Assembly: GCF_004795055.1 (NCBI RefSeq)
Contig: NZ_SSBJ01000051.1
Coordinates: 1 to 40,261, forward strand
Source of the DNA: Streptomyces sp. A1136
Lineage (GTDB): Bacteria > Actinomycetota > Actinomycetes > Streptomycetales > Streptomycetaceae
Length of the DNA stretch: 40,261 nt
Reading direction: 5' to 3'
Below are positions 7,820 to 16,318 of the stretch, one piece after another. How positions within the stretch are numbered: the stretch's first letter is position 1; each line of letters starts with the position of its first letter. Below the pieces are notes generated by a model that had not been told where the DNA came from, made no database searches, and was given only the letters and a program-made list of their open reading frames with translations. The position numbers were made by a program, and so were the translations under genes.

Positions 7820-10819
7820 GTGGGCACCACCGCGACATCGGCGTCCCGGGCGTACGCGCGGACGCGGGAGCCGGCACCGGCGTCGGCCCTGTCACCGCCG
7901 TCGGCGCTGCTGCGGCATGCCGCCGTGTTCCTTCCCGCGGCCGTCCCCCGCCAGGGGCGGGTGGCGTTCTGGTGTCCGGAGGGGGACGCGCTTCCCGAGG
8001 ACGCGTTCGACGGGGACGCGCCGCCCGAGGACGTCAGGGCGGCCCCGCTCGCCGTCGTCCGGCCGCACGGCGAAGGCGTCCGTACCCGTACGGTCCCCTC
8101 CGTCAGCCTCTCGGTCGGTGCCGCGCTGCCGCTGCTGGTCCTGGCCGCCCGCAGCAGGGCCGCACACCCCGCCACCCGTGCCTGGGGCACCGCCGCCGTG
8201 CAGGCGCTCGCGCTCGTCGCACGCGGACGGCTCCTCCCGGGTCTCACCGCCGACGGCGTCGACGCGTGGCGAGCCGGGCCGCTCGACGCGCAGGACGTGG
8301 CCCATGCGCGCGCGATCGCCGCCGCGCTGCCCCACGAGGGGTACGCCACCCCGCTCGCCGGTCGCCGCCCGCTGCGACTGCCGGAACCGGAGGCGCTGGT
8401 CCGGGCCTTCCTCGACTCCGTCGCGGACAGCATGCCGCGCACCCCCGCCGCGCCCGTGGCCGCCGGCCGGCCCTTCGCGGCTCGGGAACCGCAGCGGGTG
8501 CCGGGGATGGCGGAATGGGCCGCCCAGGTAGCGGCCGGGGCGGACACGGGCGTGGGGATCTCCCTGCGACTGGACCTGTCCTCGTTCCGACTCTTCGACG
8601 AGGCCGAGCCCGAGGACACCCGCCGCGCCGGGGCCGCCGTGGTCCAGGTGCACAGCCTCGCCGATCCGACGCTGGTCACCGACGCGGAACAGCTCTGGGC
8701 GGGAACGGCCGCCGCCGGGTTCGGCCCGCGCGCCCGCATCGACGCCGTACTCGCGCTGCGCCGGGCGGCGCGGGTGTGGCCACCGCTCCTGCGCCTGCTG
8801 GACCAGCAGGTCCCCGATGTGCTGGCCCTCTCCGATCCGGAGCTGGACGACCTGCTGGGCGTGGCCGCGACGCGGCTGGCCGAGGCCGGGGTCACGGTCC
8901 ACTGGCCGCGCGAGTTGGCCCGTACGCTGTCGGCGACCGCCGTCGTCCGCTCGGCGGCGCCCGGGTCCGCCATCGAGGGCACCGCCTTCTTCGACGCGCG
9001 GAACCTCTTCACCTTCTCCTGGGAGCTGGCGCTGGGCGGCGACCGGCTCACCCCGGGGGAGATGGACGCGCTGGCGCGGGCGCACCGGCCCGTGGTGCGG
9101 CTGCGCGACCAGTGGGTGCGGGTCGACCCGGACCTGGTGCGCAAGGCCCGCAAGCGGCAGTTGGGGCTGCTGGACCCGGTGGACGCGCTGGCCACCGTAC
9201 TGACCGGGACGGCCGAGGTCGGCGGCGAGCCGGTGGAAGCGGTACCCGTCGGCGCGCTGGCCGCACTGCGGGAGCGACTCACGGGCGAGCCGGCGCCCCT
9301 GCCGCAACCCGCCGGGTTGAAGGCGACCCTGCGCGACTACCAGGCCCGGGGACTGGCCTGGCTGGACCTGATGACCTCGCTCGGCCTCGGTGCCTGTCTC
9401 GCCGACGACATGGGCCTGGGCAAGACCGTCACGCTGATCGCCCTGCACCTCCACCGGGACCGGGACGAGCCGACGTTGGTCGTGTGTCCGGCGTCACTGC
9501 TGGGCAACTGGCAGCGGGAGATCGAGAAGTTCGCGCCGGGGACCCCCGTGCGCCGGTTCCACGGGAGCAGCCGCAACCTGGAGGGCCTGGCCGGCGGCTT
9601 CGTCCTCACCACCTACGGGACCATGCGGGCCAGTGCCGCCAAGCTGGCCGAGCCGAGCTGGGGCATGGTCGTCGCGGACGAGGCGCAGCACGTCAAGAAT
9701 CCCCACTCGGCGACCGCGAAGGCGCTGCGCACCATCCCGACCCCGGCCCGGGTGGCGTTGACCGGCACCCCGGTGGAGAACAACCTGTCCGAGCTGTGGG
9801 CGCTGCTCGACTGGACCACGCCCGGTCTGCTGGGCCCGTTGACCACGTTCCGGGCCCGTCATGCCCGCCCGGTGGAGCACCAGACGGAGGAGGACGGGGG
9901 CAACGAGGAGGCCGTCGCCCGACTGGCGGCCCTGGTCCGCCCGTTCCTGCTGCGCCGCAAGAAGTCCGATCCGGGGATCGCCCCGGAGCTCCCGCCGAAG
10001 ACGGAGACCGACCACCCGGTGTCCCTCACCCGCGAGCAGGCCTCGCTGTACCAGGCGGCGGTGGACGAGGCGATGGCCGTGATCGAGTCGAGCGAGGGCA
10101 TCGAACGACGCGGCATGATCATGAAACTGCTGACCTCGCTCAAGCAGATCTGCAACCACCCCGCGCAGTTCTTGGGCGGGCACGGCCTGGGCGGGCACGG
10201 CCTGGGCGGGCACGGCCCGAGTGGGCACGCCGGGAATCGGCAGCGTCCGGGCGGGCGCGCCCCCGGGGAAGGGCAGCCCCGCATCGAGCACCGTTCCGGC
10301 AAGTTGGCCCTGCTGGACGAACTGCTCGACACGATCCTGGCCGAGGGCGGCTCGGCGTTGGTGTTCACCCAGTACGTGACGATGGCCCGCATCATCGAGC
10401 GGCACCTCGCCGCTCGGGGGGTCGCCCACCAGCTCCTGCACGGGGGGACTCCCATCGCGACCCGGGAGCGGCTGGTCGATCGCTTCCAGGCCGGTGAAGT
10501 CCCCGTGTTCCTGCTGTCGTTGAAGGCGGCGGGCACCGGGCTGAACCTGACCCGGGCCGGGCACGTCATCCACTTCGACCGCTGGTGGAACCCGGCCGTC
10601 GAGGAGCAGGCCACCGACCGAGCCTACCGGATCGGGCAGACCCAGCCAGTGCAGGTCCACCGGATCATCGCGGAGGGCACCGTCGAGGACCGGATCGCCG
10701 AGATGCTGGAGGCGAAGCGGGCCTTGGCCGACGCCGTTCTCGGCTCGGGTGAGGCGGCGCTGACGGAGCTGACCGACCGCGAGCTGGCCGACCTCGTCTC
10801 GCTGCGGAGGCCGACGTGA
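7820..10819 (+). CDS. SNF2-family DEAD/DEAH helicase (Swi2/Snf2 translocase)
   Basis: This 999-residue ATP-driven double-strand DNA translocase has an N-terminal half unique to bacterial members. A SNF2-associated domain lies at about residues 330-470 (FTFSWELALGGDRLTPGEM). The SNF2 ATPase follows, with Walker A DDMGLGKTVT near 530, the DEAQ box (VADEAQHVKN) near 620 and TGTPVENNLSELW. The helicase C domain has VFTQYVTMARIIERHL, LKAAGTGLNLT and the arginine-finger region DRAYRIGQTQP. GTG 7820 is set by GGAAGGAGG seven bases upstream. The stop overlaps the start of the SWIM gene (GTGA), so the two are translationally coupled. A Gly/His-rich insert at about residue 785-810 is encoded by a 15-bp tandem repeat. 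The promoter and partner suggest DNA repair or chromatin remodelling; the exact role is unknown. Confidence 0.93.
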   Translation: MGTTATSASRAYARTREPAPASALSPPSALLRHAAVFLPAAVPRQGRVAFWCPEGDALPEDAFDGDAPPEDVRAAPLAVVRPHGEGVRTRTVPSVSLSVGAALPLLVLAARSRAAHPATRAWGTAAVQALALVARGRLLPGLTADGVDAWRAGPLDAQDVAHARAIAAALPHEGYATPLAGRRPLRLPEPEALVRAFLDSVADSMPRTPAAPVAAGRPFAAREPQRVPGMAEWAAQVAAGADTGVGISLRLDLSSFRLFDEAEPEDTRRAGAAVVQVHSLADPTLVTDAEQLWAGTAAAGFGPRARIDAVLALRRAARVWPPLLRLLDQQVPDVLALSDPELDDLLGVAATRLAEAGVTVHWPRELARTLSATAVVRSAAPGSAIEGTAFFDARNLFTFSWELALGGDRLTPGEMDALARAHRPVVRLRDQWVRVDPDLVRKARKRQLGLLDPVDALATVLTGTAEVGGEPVEAVPVGALAALRERLTGEPAPLPQPAGLKATLRDYQARGLAWLDLMTSLGLGACLADDMGLGKTVTLIALHLHRDRDEPTLVVCPASLLGNWQREIEKFAPGTPVRRFHGSSRNLEGLAGGFVLTTYGTMRASAAKLAEPSWGMVVADEAQHVKNPHSATAKALRTIPTPARVALTGTPVENNLSELWALLDWTTPGLLGPLTTFRARHARPVEHQTEEDGGNEEAVARLAALVRPFLLRRKKSDPGIAPELPPKTETDHPVSLTREQASLYQAAVDEAMAVIESSEGIERRGMIMKLLTSLKQICNHPAQFLGGHGLGGHGLGGHGPSGHAGNRQRPGGRAPGEGQPRIEHRSGKLALLDELLDTILAEGGSALVFTQYVTMARIIERHLAARGVAHQLLHGGTPIATRERLVDRFQAGEVPVFLLSLKAAGTGLNLTRAGHVIHFDRWWNPAVEEQATDRAYRIGQTQPVQVHRIIAEGTVEDRIAEMLEAKRALADAVLGSGEAALTELTDRELADLVSLRRPT
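10173..10232 (+). repeat. 15-bp tandem repeat inside the SNF2 gene
   Basis: Three perfect copies of a 15-mer (10173-10187, 10188-10202, 10203-10217) and one degenerate copy (10218-10232). They encode a repeated Gly-Gly-His-Gly-Leu unit between the two helicase lobes, in frame, likely a flexible loop of variable length. Confidence 0.9.
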
Positions 10820-12021
10820 TCACCGCCCGGGACGACCGCCGTCGTACCTTCGAGACCGTGCCGCCCGGCGTCGAGGCGCAGACCTGGTGGGGGCGGGCCT
10901 GGGTGGCCGCTCTGGAGGAGCGCTCGCACGACGCGGCCCGGTTGGCGCGTGGGCTGGCGTACGCGGAGGAGGGCCACGTCGACGCCGTGACGATCACCCC
11001 GGGGCGGATCGTGGCGTACGTCCGGGGCAGCCGGGCCCGCCCGTACCGCACGGAACTGACGGTGGCGGCCTTCGCGGACGCCGAGTGGGGTGACGTACTG
11101 GAGGCCGTCGCGGCCGATCCGGCGGCGCTGGCCGGGCTGCTGGAGGGGGAGGTCCCGACGTCCCTCGCCGATACCGTGCTGCCGGGCGCGGGGGAGCTCG
11201 TCCCGCGCTGCTCCTGCCCGGACGTGGGCCGTCCGCCCTGCAAGCACGCGGCGGCGCTGTGTTACCGGGCCGCCCGGCTCCTGGACGAGGACCCGTTCGT
11301 GCTGCTGCTCCTGCGCGGGCGCGGGGAGCGGGAGTTGCTGGCGGAGCTGGCCCGGCGCAACGCCGCCCACGCCGCACGCGAACGGCCCGACGCGGAGCCG
11401 GCGTTCCCCGCGGTGCCGGCCCGCGAGGCGCTGGCCCGGACCGGTCTGCCCCCGTTGCCGGCCCCGTGGAGGGTGCCCGACTCCGTGGGCCTGCCGCCCG
11501 CGTACCCGTCGGACGCCTCCGGGCCGGACCCGCTGGCGCTGGACCAGCTGGCGTCGGACGCCGCCGCCCGGGCGCTGGCCCTGCTGCGGACGGGCGACGA
11601 CCCCCTCGCGGGCCTCACGCTGTGGCAGGACGCCGTCCGGCTGGCCTCCGCGCACCCCACGGCCGGGCTCACCGGCCCCGCCCGCACCCTCTACCGGGAT
11701 CTGGCCCGCGCCACGGGCCGCACCACGACCGACCTCGCTCGGGGCGCGGCGGCCTGGCGCCAGGGGGGTCTGGCCGCCCTGACCGTCCTGGAGGAACCCT
11801 GGGACCCCCCGGCGGGCCCCTTCGACCGGGCCAGGCCCGCCCTCCTCGCAGCGGGCCGGGGTCCCTTCCGGCCCGACCGCAACCGGCTCAGCGCCCGCAG
11901 CCGGCAGCTCCGGCTGGGCCGCGAGGGCCTGTGGTACGCGTACGAGTCGCGGTCGGACGAGGAGGACTGGTGGCCCACAGGGACGCCCTCGGCGGACCCG
12001 GTCACCGCGTTGCGAGGATGA
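10816..12021 (+). CDS. SWIM zinc-finger protein
   Basis: This 401-residue protein is paired with the SNF2 helicase. A SWIM zinc-binding motif C-x-C-x7-C-x-H is seen as CSCPDVGRPPCKH at about residue 133-145. The N-terminal region (WWGRAWVAALEERSHDAARL) is the typical start of actinobacterial SWIM proteins. The C-terminal half is Ala/Leu-rich helical and holds no motif I know. The GTG start at 10816 overlaps the helicase stop by four bases, with GGAGG five bases upstream inside the helicase gene. SWIM fingers bind DNA or protein, so it probably serves as the targeting subunit of the helicase. That partnership is inferred from the coupled gene order. Confidence 0.9.
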   Translation: MITARDDRRRTFETVPPGVEAQTWWGRAWVAALEERSHDAARLARGLAYAEEGHVDAVTITPGRIVAYVRGSRARPYRTELTVAAFADAEWGDVLEAVAADPAALAGLLEGEVPTSLADTVLPGAGELVPRCSCPDVGRPPCKHAAALCYRAARLLDEDPFVLLLLRGRGERELLAELARRNAAHAARERPDAEPAFPAVPAREALARTGLPPLPAPWRVPDSVGLPPAYPSDASGPDPLALDQLASDAAARALALLRTGDDPLAGLTLWQDAVRLASAHPTAGLTGPARTLYRDLARATGRTTTDLARGAAAWRQGGLAALTVLEEPWDPPAGPFDRARPALLAAGRGPFRPDRNRLSARSRQLRLGREGLWYAYESRSDEEDWWPTGTPSADPVTALRG

Positions 12022-12324
12022 GCCGTTCGGCGCCCGAGCGGTTCGCCGTCAAGAGCGGACGCTCGATCTCTCGTCTGCCGTCGCGTCTGCCGTCGCTGTG
12101 CCGTCGCGTCGTGCGGACGTCGAACTCTTGGCCCTCGAACCGTTGGTCGCCGAGCCATCGCCGCGCGCGGCCTGCGGTCATGAAGTCGTGCGGTCGTTCT
12201 GTAGGGGTTACCCAGCACACGATGGAGTGAAATACGTACCGGCTCTATAACCCGTATGGGTCTACGGCGTTGTCTCCGGTGCGGGCGGCTTGCCCGTGAA
12301 CTCCTCCGGAAGGCAGGGAATCTG
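12022..12324. other. Intergenic region before the chaplin, with a short 12-bp repeat
   Basis: This 303-base gap has no convincing gene. It holds two perfect and one degenerate 12-bp copies (12073-12084, 12085-12096, 12097-12108). From about 12200 the base composition becomes AT-richer, with a CTATAA stretch near 12245 and an ACCC-GTAT-GGGT dyad. The chaplin promoter is probably here, but I could not assign a sigma factor. Confidence 0.5.
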
Positions 12325-13017
12325 ATGCGTCACAGTCGTCGGAACGGCTTGATCGCGGCGGTGGTCGCGGGAGGTGGGGTGGCGGTCGCGGGGGTGAGCG
12401 GCTTCGCGTACGCCGATGCGGACGCGGGCGGCGCCGCCGTGCAATCGCCGGGGCTGCTCTCCGGGAACCTGGTGCAGCTGCCCGTGCACGCGCCGGTGAA
12501 CGTGTGCGGCAACACGGTGAGCGTCGTCGGGGTGCTCGACCCGGCCGCCGGGAACCGCTGCGTCAACGACGCGCCCGGGGGAGGAGGCGGCCATCCGGGG
12601 CCGGGGGCATCGCAACCCGGCGGGTCCTCACACTCCTCGAAACCCGGGTCCGGCCACGGTTCGGGAGCCGTGGCCCAGGGGCGCGGAAAGGATTCGCCGG
12701 GGGTGCTGTCCGGTAACGGCATCCAGCTGCCCGTCGACCTGCCGCTGAATGTCAGCGGCAACTCGGTGGGCGTCGTCGGGGTCGGCAACGGAGCCGTGGG
12801 GAACACCTCCGTCAACGCTGCGACCCCCGCCAAGCCGGTCGCGCCGCCGGCCCCCCGGCCGTCCGTGACCCCCCGGCCGATCACCGCACCGGCCTCGCAG
12901 CCGACCACGGGCGCGCTGGCCCACACCGGGGCGGACGCCGTCGGCTACCTGCTGCCCGGCGGCGGGGCGCTCCTCCTCGGCGGAGTCCTGCTCTACCGCC
13001 GCTTCCGCCTCGGATGA
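12325..13017 (+). CDS. Long chaplin with two chaplin domains and a sortase signal
   Basis: Chaplins are secreted amphipathic proteins that coat aerial hyphae and spores. This 230-residue form has a signal peptide (residues 1-30) and chaplin domain 1 at about 36-83, with the usual Cys pair (Cys61, Cys79). A Gly/Ser/His-rich spacer is followed by chaplin domain 2 at about 120-166, a Pro-rich wall-spanning region, LAHTG (198-202), a hydrophobic stretch and a Lys/Arg-poor RRFRLG end. LAxTG is the motif used by class E sortases, so covalent attachment to peptidoglycan is expected, as for ChpA-C of S. coelicolor. Domain 2 has Ser144 and Ser162 where Cys would be expected. ATG 12325 is chosen because it gives a clean signal peptide; the ribosome site (GGGA) is weak. 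Confidence 0.93.
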   Translation: MRHSRRNGLIAAVVAGGGVAVAGVSGFAYADADAGGAAVQSPGLLSGNLVQLPVHAPVNVCGNTVSVVGVLDPAAGNRCVNDAPGGGGGHPGPGASQPGGSSHSSKPGSGHGSGAVAQGRGKDSPGVLSGNGIQLPVDLPLNVSGNSVGVVGVGNGAVGNTSVNAATPAKPVAPPAPRPSVTPRPITAPASQPTTGALAHTGADAVGYLLPGGGALLLGGVLLYRRFRLG

Positions 13018-13546
13018 AGGGTGTGTTCTGAAACCGCCCGGCCCGCGACGTCCGGCACCGCGCCTCGCCACGTTGTCGGCAGCGCCCGCTGACGCCCGGT
13101 AGGCGGGCGATCCTCCGCCCTGCGGTGCACGGCACCGGACGCCGGGGGGCCGCACCCTCCGGGCGCCCGGCGCTCCTGCCAGAACACGCCCAGGGAGCCG
13201 TCGCCGAAGTGACACCGACAAGGCCCGGGGCGTGCGGTGCGGACGCCCCGGCGGTGTCCTCGGGGCGCCCGGCGCCTCTTCCGCGACGCGCGCGGGCGGC
13301 GACACGGGTGGTGAAGGCGATACCCGCCGCGTACTCGGCCGCCTGGCACCGGCCCTTGTAGTGGCCGGAGGCGAAAGCCCTGAAGGCTCGCTCAGCCGCC
13401 GGCAGGGGCCGGCACAGGAGCGCCGTCGGGGTCGGACGGGCGCTGTGCGCCCCGGCGCGTACCGCGCTGCCCGCGGGCGGCGGCCGTACGGTCTGGTTCG
13501 ACCGGGGCGGCAACCGCCAGGTGGGCTCCGGGGCGGCGGTCCGCGC
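13018..13546. other. 529-base region without a recognisable gene
   Basis: This region lies between the chaplin (plus) and the DUF2293 gene (minus), which converge. It holds dispersed-element copy B (13034-13068) and a hairpin with a 7-bp stem (13083-13089 with 13103-13109) that may terminate the chaplin transcript. The remainder is very GC-rich, with open frames on both strands but none with a start site, codon bias or known motif. It could be decayed mobile or coding DNA; I cannot name a source. Confidence 0.6.
13034..13068. repeat. 35-bp dispersed element, copy B
   Basis: Matches 6469-6503 at 33 of 35 positions, direct orientation, 6.5 kb apart, and again begins 16 bases after a stop codon (the chaplin's). 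Confidence 0.8.
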
Positions 13547-14239
13547 TCAGCCGGCCCGGTCCGAGAGCACCGGTCCCGCCGCCGGTTCGGGCCGCTCGCG
13601 CCAGCCGTTCAGGATCGCGTCGATCCGAGGCGCGAGCCTGGCCCGCGCCGCGAAGCGGGGGACCCCCGCCATCAGGAGCGCGTCGTACTCGGTGTCCAGG
13701 TGGCGCACGGCGGCCCGGACCGCCACCGACACCGCCTGCTCGTCGAGGGCCCGGCCGGCCGCCGTGCGGCCCACTCGGCCGCTGCCCCGCAGCGAGGCGT
13801 GGGCCGCGATGGCCTGCGCGCGGTCGGCCGGGCACCCTGGGAACAACCGCAGGATCTCGGTGGCGAAGGCCGCGGTGAACCGGGTGTCCTCGGCCGCGCG
13901 GCGCAGACGGTCCCGCGCCCGGCGACGGGCCCGCGCCTCGGCGTCGGCGAGACAGGCCCGCTCCGCGCGCGTCAACGCCTCCTCCTCCACGAGCAGCCCC
14001 TGCCGTTCGTAGCGGTGGCGCCGCTTGTGGAGGCGCACCACGACGGCGGACAGCGAACTCGCCTCCCGCGCCCGCCGGGTGAGCGCCGCGTCGCCGCGCG
14101 GCAGGTACACCAGGTGCCCGAGGTCGACGCAGTCGAGACAACGGGGTACACCGGCCTCGCGGGCGACGAGCCTGAGCGGCCCCCGCCGGCACTCGGCGCA
14201 ATGGATGTGCTTCGGCGACTCGAAGACGACGAGACTCAT
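13547..14239 (-). CDS. DUF2293 domain-containing protein
   Basis: This 230-residue protein begins MSLVVFESPKHIHCAECRRG. A CxxC near residue 15 and a second CxxC (CLDCVDLGHLVYLP) near 39 together form a probable zinc ribbon. A long Arg-rich coiled region (about 60-115) precedes the DUF2293 core (about 120-205), with FPGCPADRAQAIAAHAS and HLDTEYDALLMAGVPR. ATG 14239 is chosen because the zinc-ribbon sequence follows directly; an in-frame upstream ATG lacks support. The function is unknown; zinc ribbon plus basic helix would suit nucleic-acid binding. It converges with the chaplin gene and diverges from the cupin gene. Confidence 0.85.
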   Translation of the reverse strand: MSLVVFESPKHIHCAECRRGPLRLVAREAGVPRCLDCVDLGHLVYLPRGDAALTRRAREASSLSAVVVRLHKRRHRYERQGLLVEEEALTRAERACLADAEARARRRARDRLRRAAEDTRFTAAFATEILRLFPGCPADRAQAIAAHASLRGSGRVGRTAAGRALDEQAVSVAVRAAVRHLDTEYDALLMAGVPRFAARARLAPRIDAILNGWRERPEPAAGPVLSDRAG

Positions 14240-14379
14240 GACGGAGTGATACCGCCGTTCGGGGCCCATATCACCTTGCGCGTGCGGGTTGTTGGCTTTT
14301 CATCAATTCACACTGGACGGTGTCATGTCCGCCTAACGTCCCTTGGATGGGGCATCTTTCGGCCCATGGAGGAGGGCAC

Positions 14380-14748
14380 ATGGGTGCATGGCAGGCGACG
14401 GCGCGGCGTCCCAGAGCGACCGATGCCTCGGACCTCATCGGCCGGGAGATCGTGATAGCGCCCGGGGAGTGCACGGGATGGCACTACCACGACGTCCCGC
14501 TGATGGCGGTGGTCAAATGCGGGACGCTGACCCGCGTCCTGCACGACGACACGGTGGAGGTGCACCCGGCCGGGACCACCTTCGTGGAGCCCCCGGGCAT
14601 CGACCACATCCACCTCGGCCGCAACCTGGGCACCGATCCGGTCGTACTCCAGGTGACCTGTTCCCTAGCCGAGGACGCCCCCTGGTCGGTACCGACCCCT
14701 GCCCCGGCCACCGCCACGCCCTGCGGTTGCCCCGGCCACGCCGGGTGA
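14380..14748 (+). CDS. Cupin domain protein
   Basis: A small single-domain cupin of 122 residues. Cupin motif 1 is APGECTGWHYHDVPLMAVVK, with a His-x-His metal pair. Motif 2 lies near PPGIDHIHLGRN, giving the third His of a usual metal site. ATG 14380 is supported by GGAGGAGGG immediately upstream. The last 25 residues are Pro/Ala-rich with a CGCPGH end. Many such proteins bind Fe, Mn or Zn and act as dioxygenases or small-molecule sensors; no substrate can be read here. It converges with the WGR gene, 31 bases away. Confidence 0.8.
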   Translation: MGAWQATARRPRATDASDLIGREIVIAPGECTGWHYHDVPLMAVVKCGTLTRVLHDDTVEVHPAGTTFVEPPGIDHIHLGRNLGTDPVVLQVTCSLAEDAPWSVPTPAPATATPCGCPGHAG

Positions 14749-14779
14749 GGAAGCCCGCCCCGCCCGCCTGCCACAGGGG

Positions 14780-16225
14780 TCAGACCAGTCGGCGTATCTC
14801 CCCGCGCACCCGGTAGAAGCCCCCCGGCGCGGCGTGCAGCCCGTCCACCACGTACCGGGCGCCGGCCTCCCGTATCCCGCGCGGGAACTGCACCTTCCAC
14901 GAGGGTTCGAAGCCGCCGGAGACCACCTGGACCCGCACCCGGCCGTCTTGCAAAACGCACTCCACCACCACACCGTCCGCCGACGCGGCGCCCACCGGGA
15001 CCGTCGCCACCGCCGCGGGTGACGCGGGAGGGGTGAACACGGGCAGCGCCGCGGCCGACTTCACGTCCACGGCGGCCGGGACCGAGCCCTGCCGGGCCGC
15101 CGTGACCGCCGCCTCGCTCGCGTCCACGCACACCAGCGAACCGTCGGTGGTCACCAGGTACAGCCGCTCGTCCAGGTACTGCATGGACAGCGCCGCACCG
15201 CTGCCCGTGCCCAGCTTCCACAACCGCCGTCCCGACGCGTCGAAGCAGTACACGGAGGAGGCGAGGTCCCCGGCGAACACGTGCCGGCCGTCAGGGGAGG
15301 TCGCGCAGGAGTACACCGCCGCGTCGCACCGGTAGGAGGCCTCCACCGCGCCCGTCGCCTTCGACAGCCGCTGCACGGTGTTGCGGCCGGTGCCCGCGTA
15401 CACCGCGGTGTCCTCCTGCCAGCCGAACAGCACCGATCCGTCCGTCGGGGTGTGCCACAACTCCCGCCCTCCGTCCGGGGCGTAGGCGGTGACGCCTCCG
15501 CTGTGACCGTGGTAGACCGCCCGCTCGTCCGCCCGGACCATCCAGGCGTTGGACCCGGCCGACCGGCGCGACCACTGGAACTCGTCCTCGTGGTCGATGA
15601 CGGTCAATCCGCCGCTGCGGTCGGAGACGTTGAGCACGCCCTCGCGGATGTCCAGCCAGAAGATGTCCACATCCGCGGCTATGTCGTACGCCCCGAACGG
15701 CACCTTCGACGACAGGTCGTACACCGTGCCGTCGTCACACCCCGCGTATATCCAAAACTCGTCCGCCACCAGGCACTTCACCCCGTCCGGCAGGGAGTAC
15801 CGGGCCAGTACCTCGCCGCCGTGGCTGAGCGTGTAGACGTCCCCCGCCTGATTGCCCACCCAGCAGCGGTCCTCATCCACATGGATGCCGAACGCGGAGG
15901 AGCCCGTACGGAAGCGCCACAGCACCGGGGCCACCGCGCGCGCCGTCGACGGCGCCGAGGTCACCTGTCGACGGGTCACCGACCGCCCCGCGCGGGCCCC
16001 GCGCACCGCCGGGGCGTACCCCTTGCGGACCTTCTCGCCGATCTTCTTGGCGGCGGCCGCCCGGGCCTTCTCCGCCGTGGGGAAGGAAAAGTCCTGGAGC
16101 CGGCCGTCGGCGCCGATGCGCCCGTACCGCACGCAGACGGCCGTGCCGTCCACGGTCACCTCGTAGAACTTGTGCGCCCCTCCGTCGTCCTGCGACAACT
16201 CCAGGTACGTCGTCTCCCGCGTCAT
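14780..16225 (-). CDS. WGR domain plus PQQ/WD-like beta-propeller protein
   Basis: This 481-residue protein has two modules. A WGR domain (about residues 1-75) includes YGRIGADGRLQDFSFPTAEK; the signature is diverged, with the Trp replaced (VRYGRIG). WGR domains occur in PARP1 and in bacterial DNA-damage proteins and bind DNA ends. A basic linker follows. From about 100 to 400 there is a propeller of repeated blades, each with short strands such as CWVGNQAGDVYTLS, IYAGCDDGTVYDLS and VYSCATSPDGRHVFAGD. The C-terminal 60 residues form a further small domain. ATG 16225 has GGAGGGG six bases upstream. A DNA-damage-type promoter lies about 65 bases upstream. A role as a DNA-break-recruited scaffold is inferred from the WGR domain and promoter. 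Confidence 0.87.
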   Translation of the reverse strand: MTRETTYLELSQDDGGAHKFYEVTVDGTAVCVRYGRIGADGRLQDFSFPTAEKARAAAAKKIGEKVRKGYAPAVRGARAGRSVTRRQVTSAPSTARAVAPVLWRFRTGSSAFGIHVDEDRCWVGNQAGDVYTLSHGGEVLARYSLPDGVKCLVADEFWIYAGCDDGTVYDLSSKVPFGAYDIAADVDIFWLDIREGVLNVSDRSGGLTVIDHEDEFQWSRRSAGSNAWMVRADERAVYHGHSGGVTAYAPDGGRELWHTPTDGSVLFGWQEDTAVYAGTGRNTVQRLSKATGAVEASYRCDAAVYSCATSPDGRHVFAGDLASSVYCFDASGRRLWKLGTGSGAALSMQYLDERLYLVTTDGSLVCVDASEAAVTAARQGSVPAAVDVKSAAALPVFTPPASPAAVATVPVGAASADGVVVECVLQDGRVRVQVVSGGFEPSWKVQFPRGIREAGARYVVDGLHAAPGGFYRVRGEIRRLV

Positions 16226-16288
16226 GACAGACCCCTCCCCAAGGCCGGGCCGACGACTTCGATCCGCGCCGGTGATCCCTCCTGAAAA

Positions 16289-16311
16289 ACGCTACGGGCG
16301 ACCACTGACAA
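16289..16311 (-). promoter_or_regulatory. DNA-damage (RecA-NDp/PafBC-type) promoter of the WGR gene
   Basis: On the minus strand TTGTCAGTG (16311-16303), eight bases, then TAGCGT (16294-16289): every defined position of TTGTCRGTG-N8-TANNNT is matched. The -10 lies about 63 bases before the ATG at 16225, leaving room for the strong ribosome binding site. Confidence 0.75.
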
Positions 16312-16312
16312 T
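16307..16312 (+). promoter_or_regulatory. Putative -10 of the leaderless kinase-like gene
   Basis: GACAAT ends six bases before the GTG at 16319, with a TGAAAA (16283-16288) 18 bases upstream as a possible -35. It is the other strand of the first bases of the WGR promoter, so the two divergent promoters overlap and may compete. Confidence 0.4.
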
Positions 16313-16318
16313 GGGCTC

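Noticed and set aside
6607..10497. Long open frame in another phase of the SNF2 helicase region
   Set aside because: Arg/Gly/Pro-rich low-complexity product, no start site, and it overlaps a certain gene.
13125..13361. Small open frame in the 529-base gap
   Set aside because: No ribosome site, no Streptomyces-like third-base pattern, and no recognisable motif.
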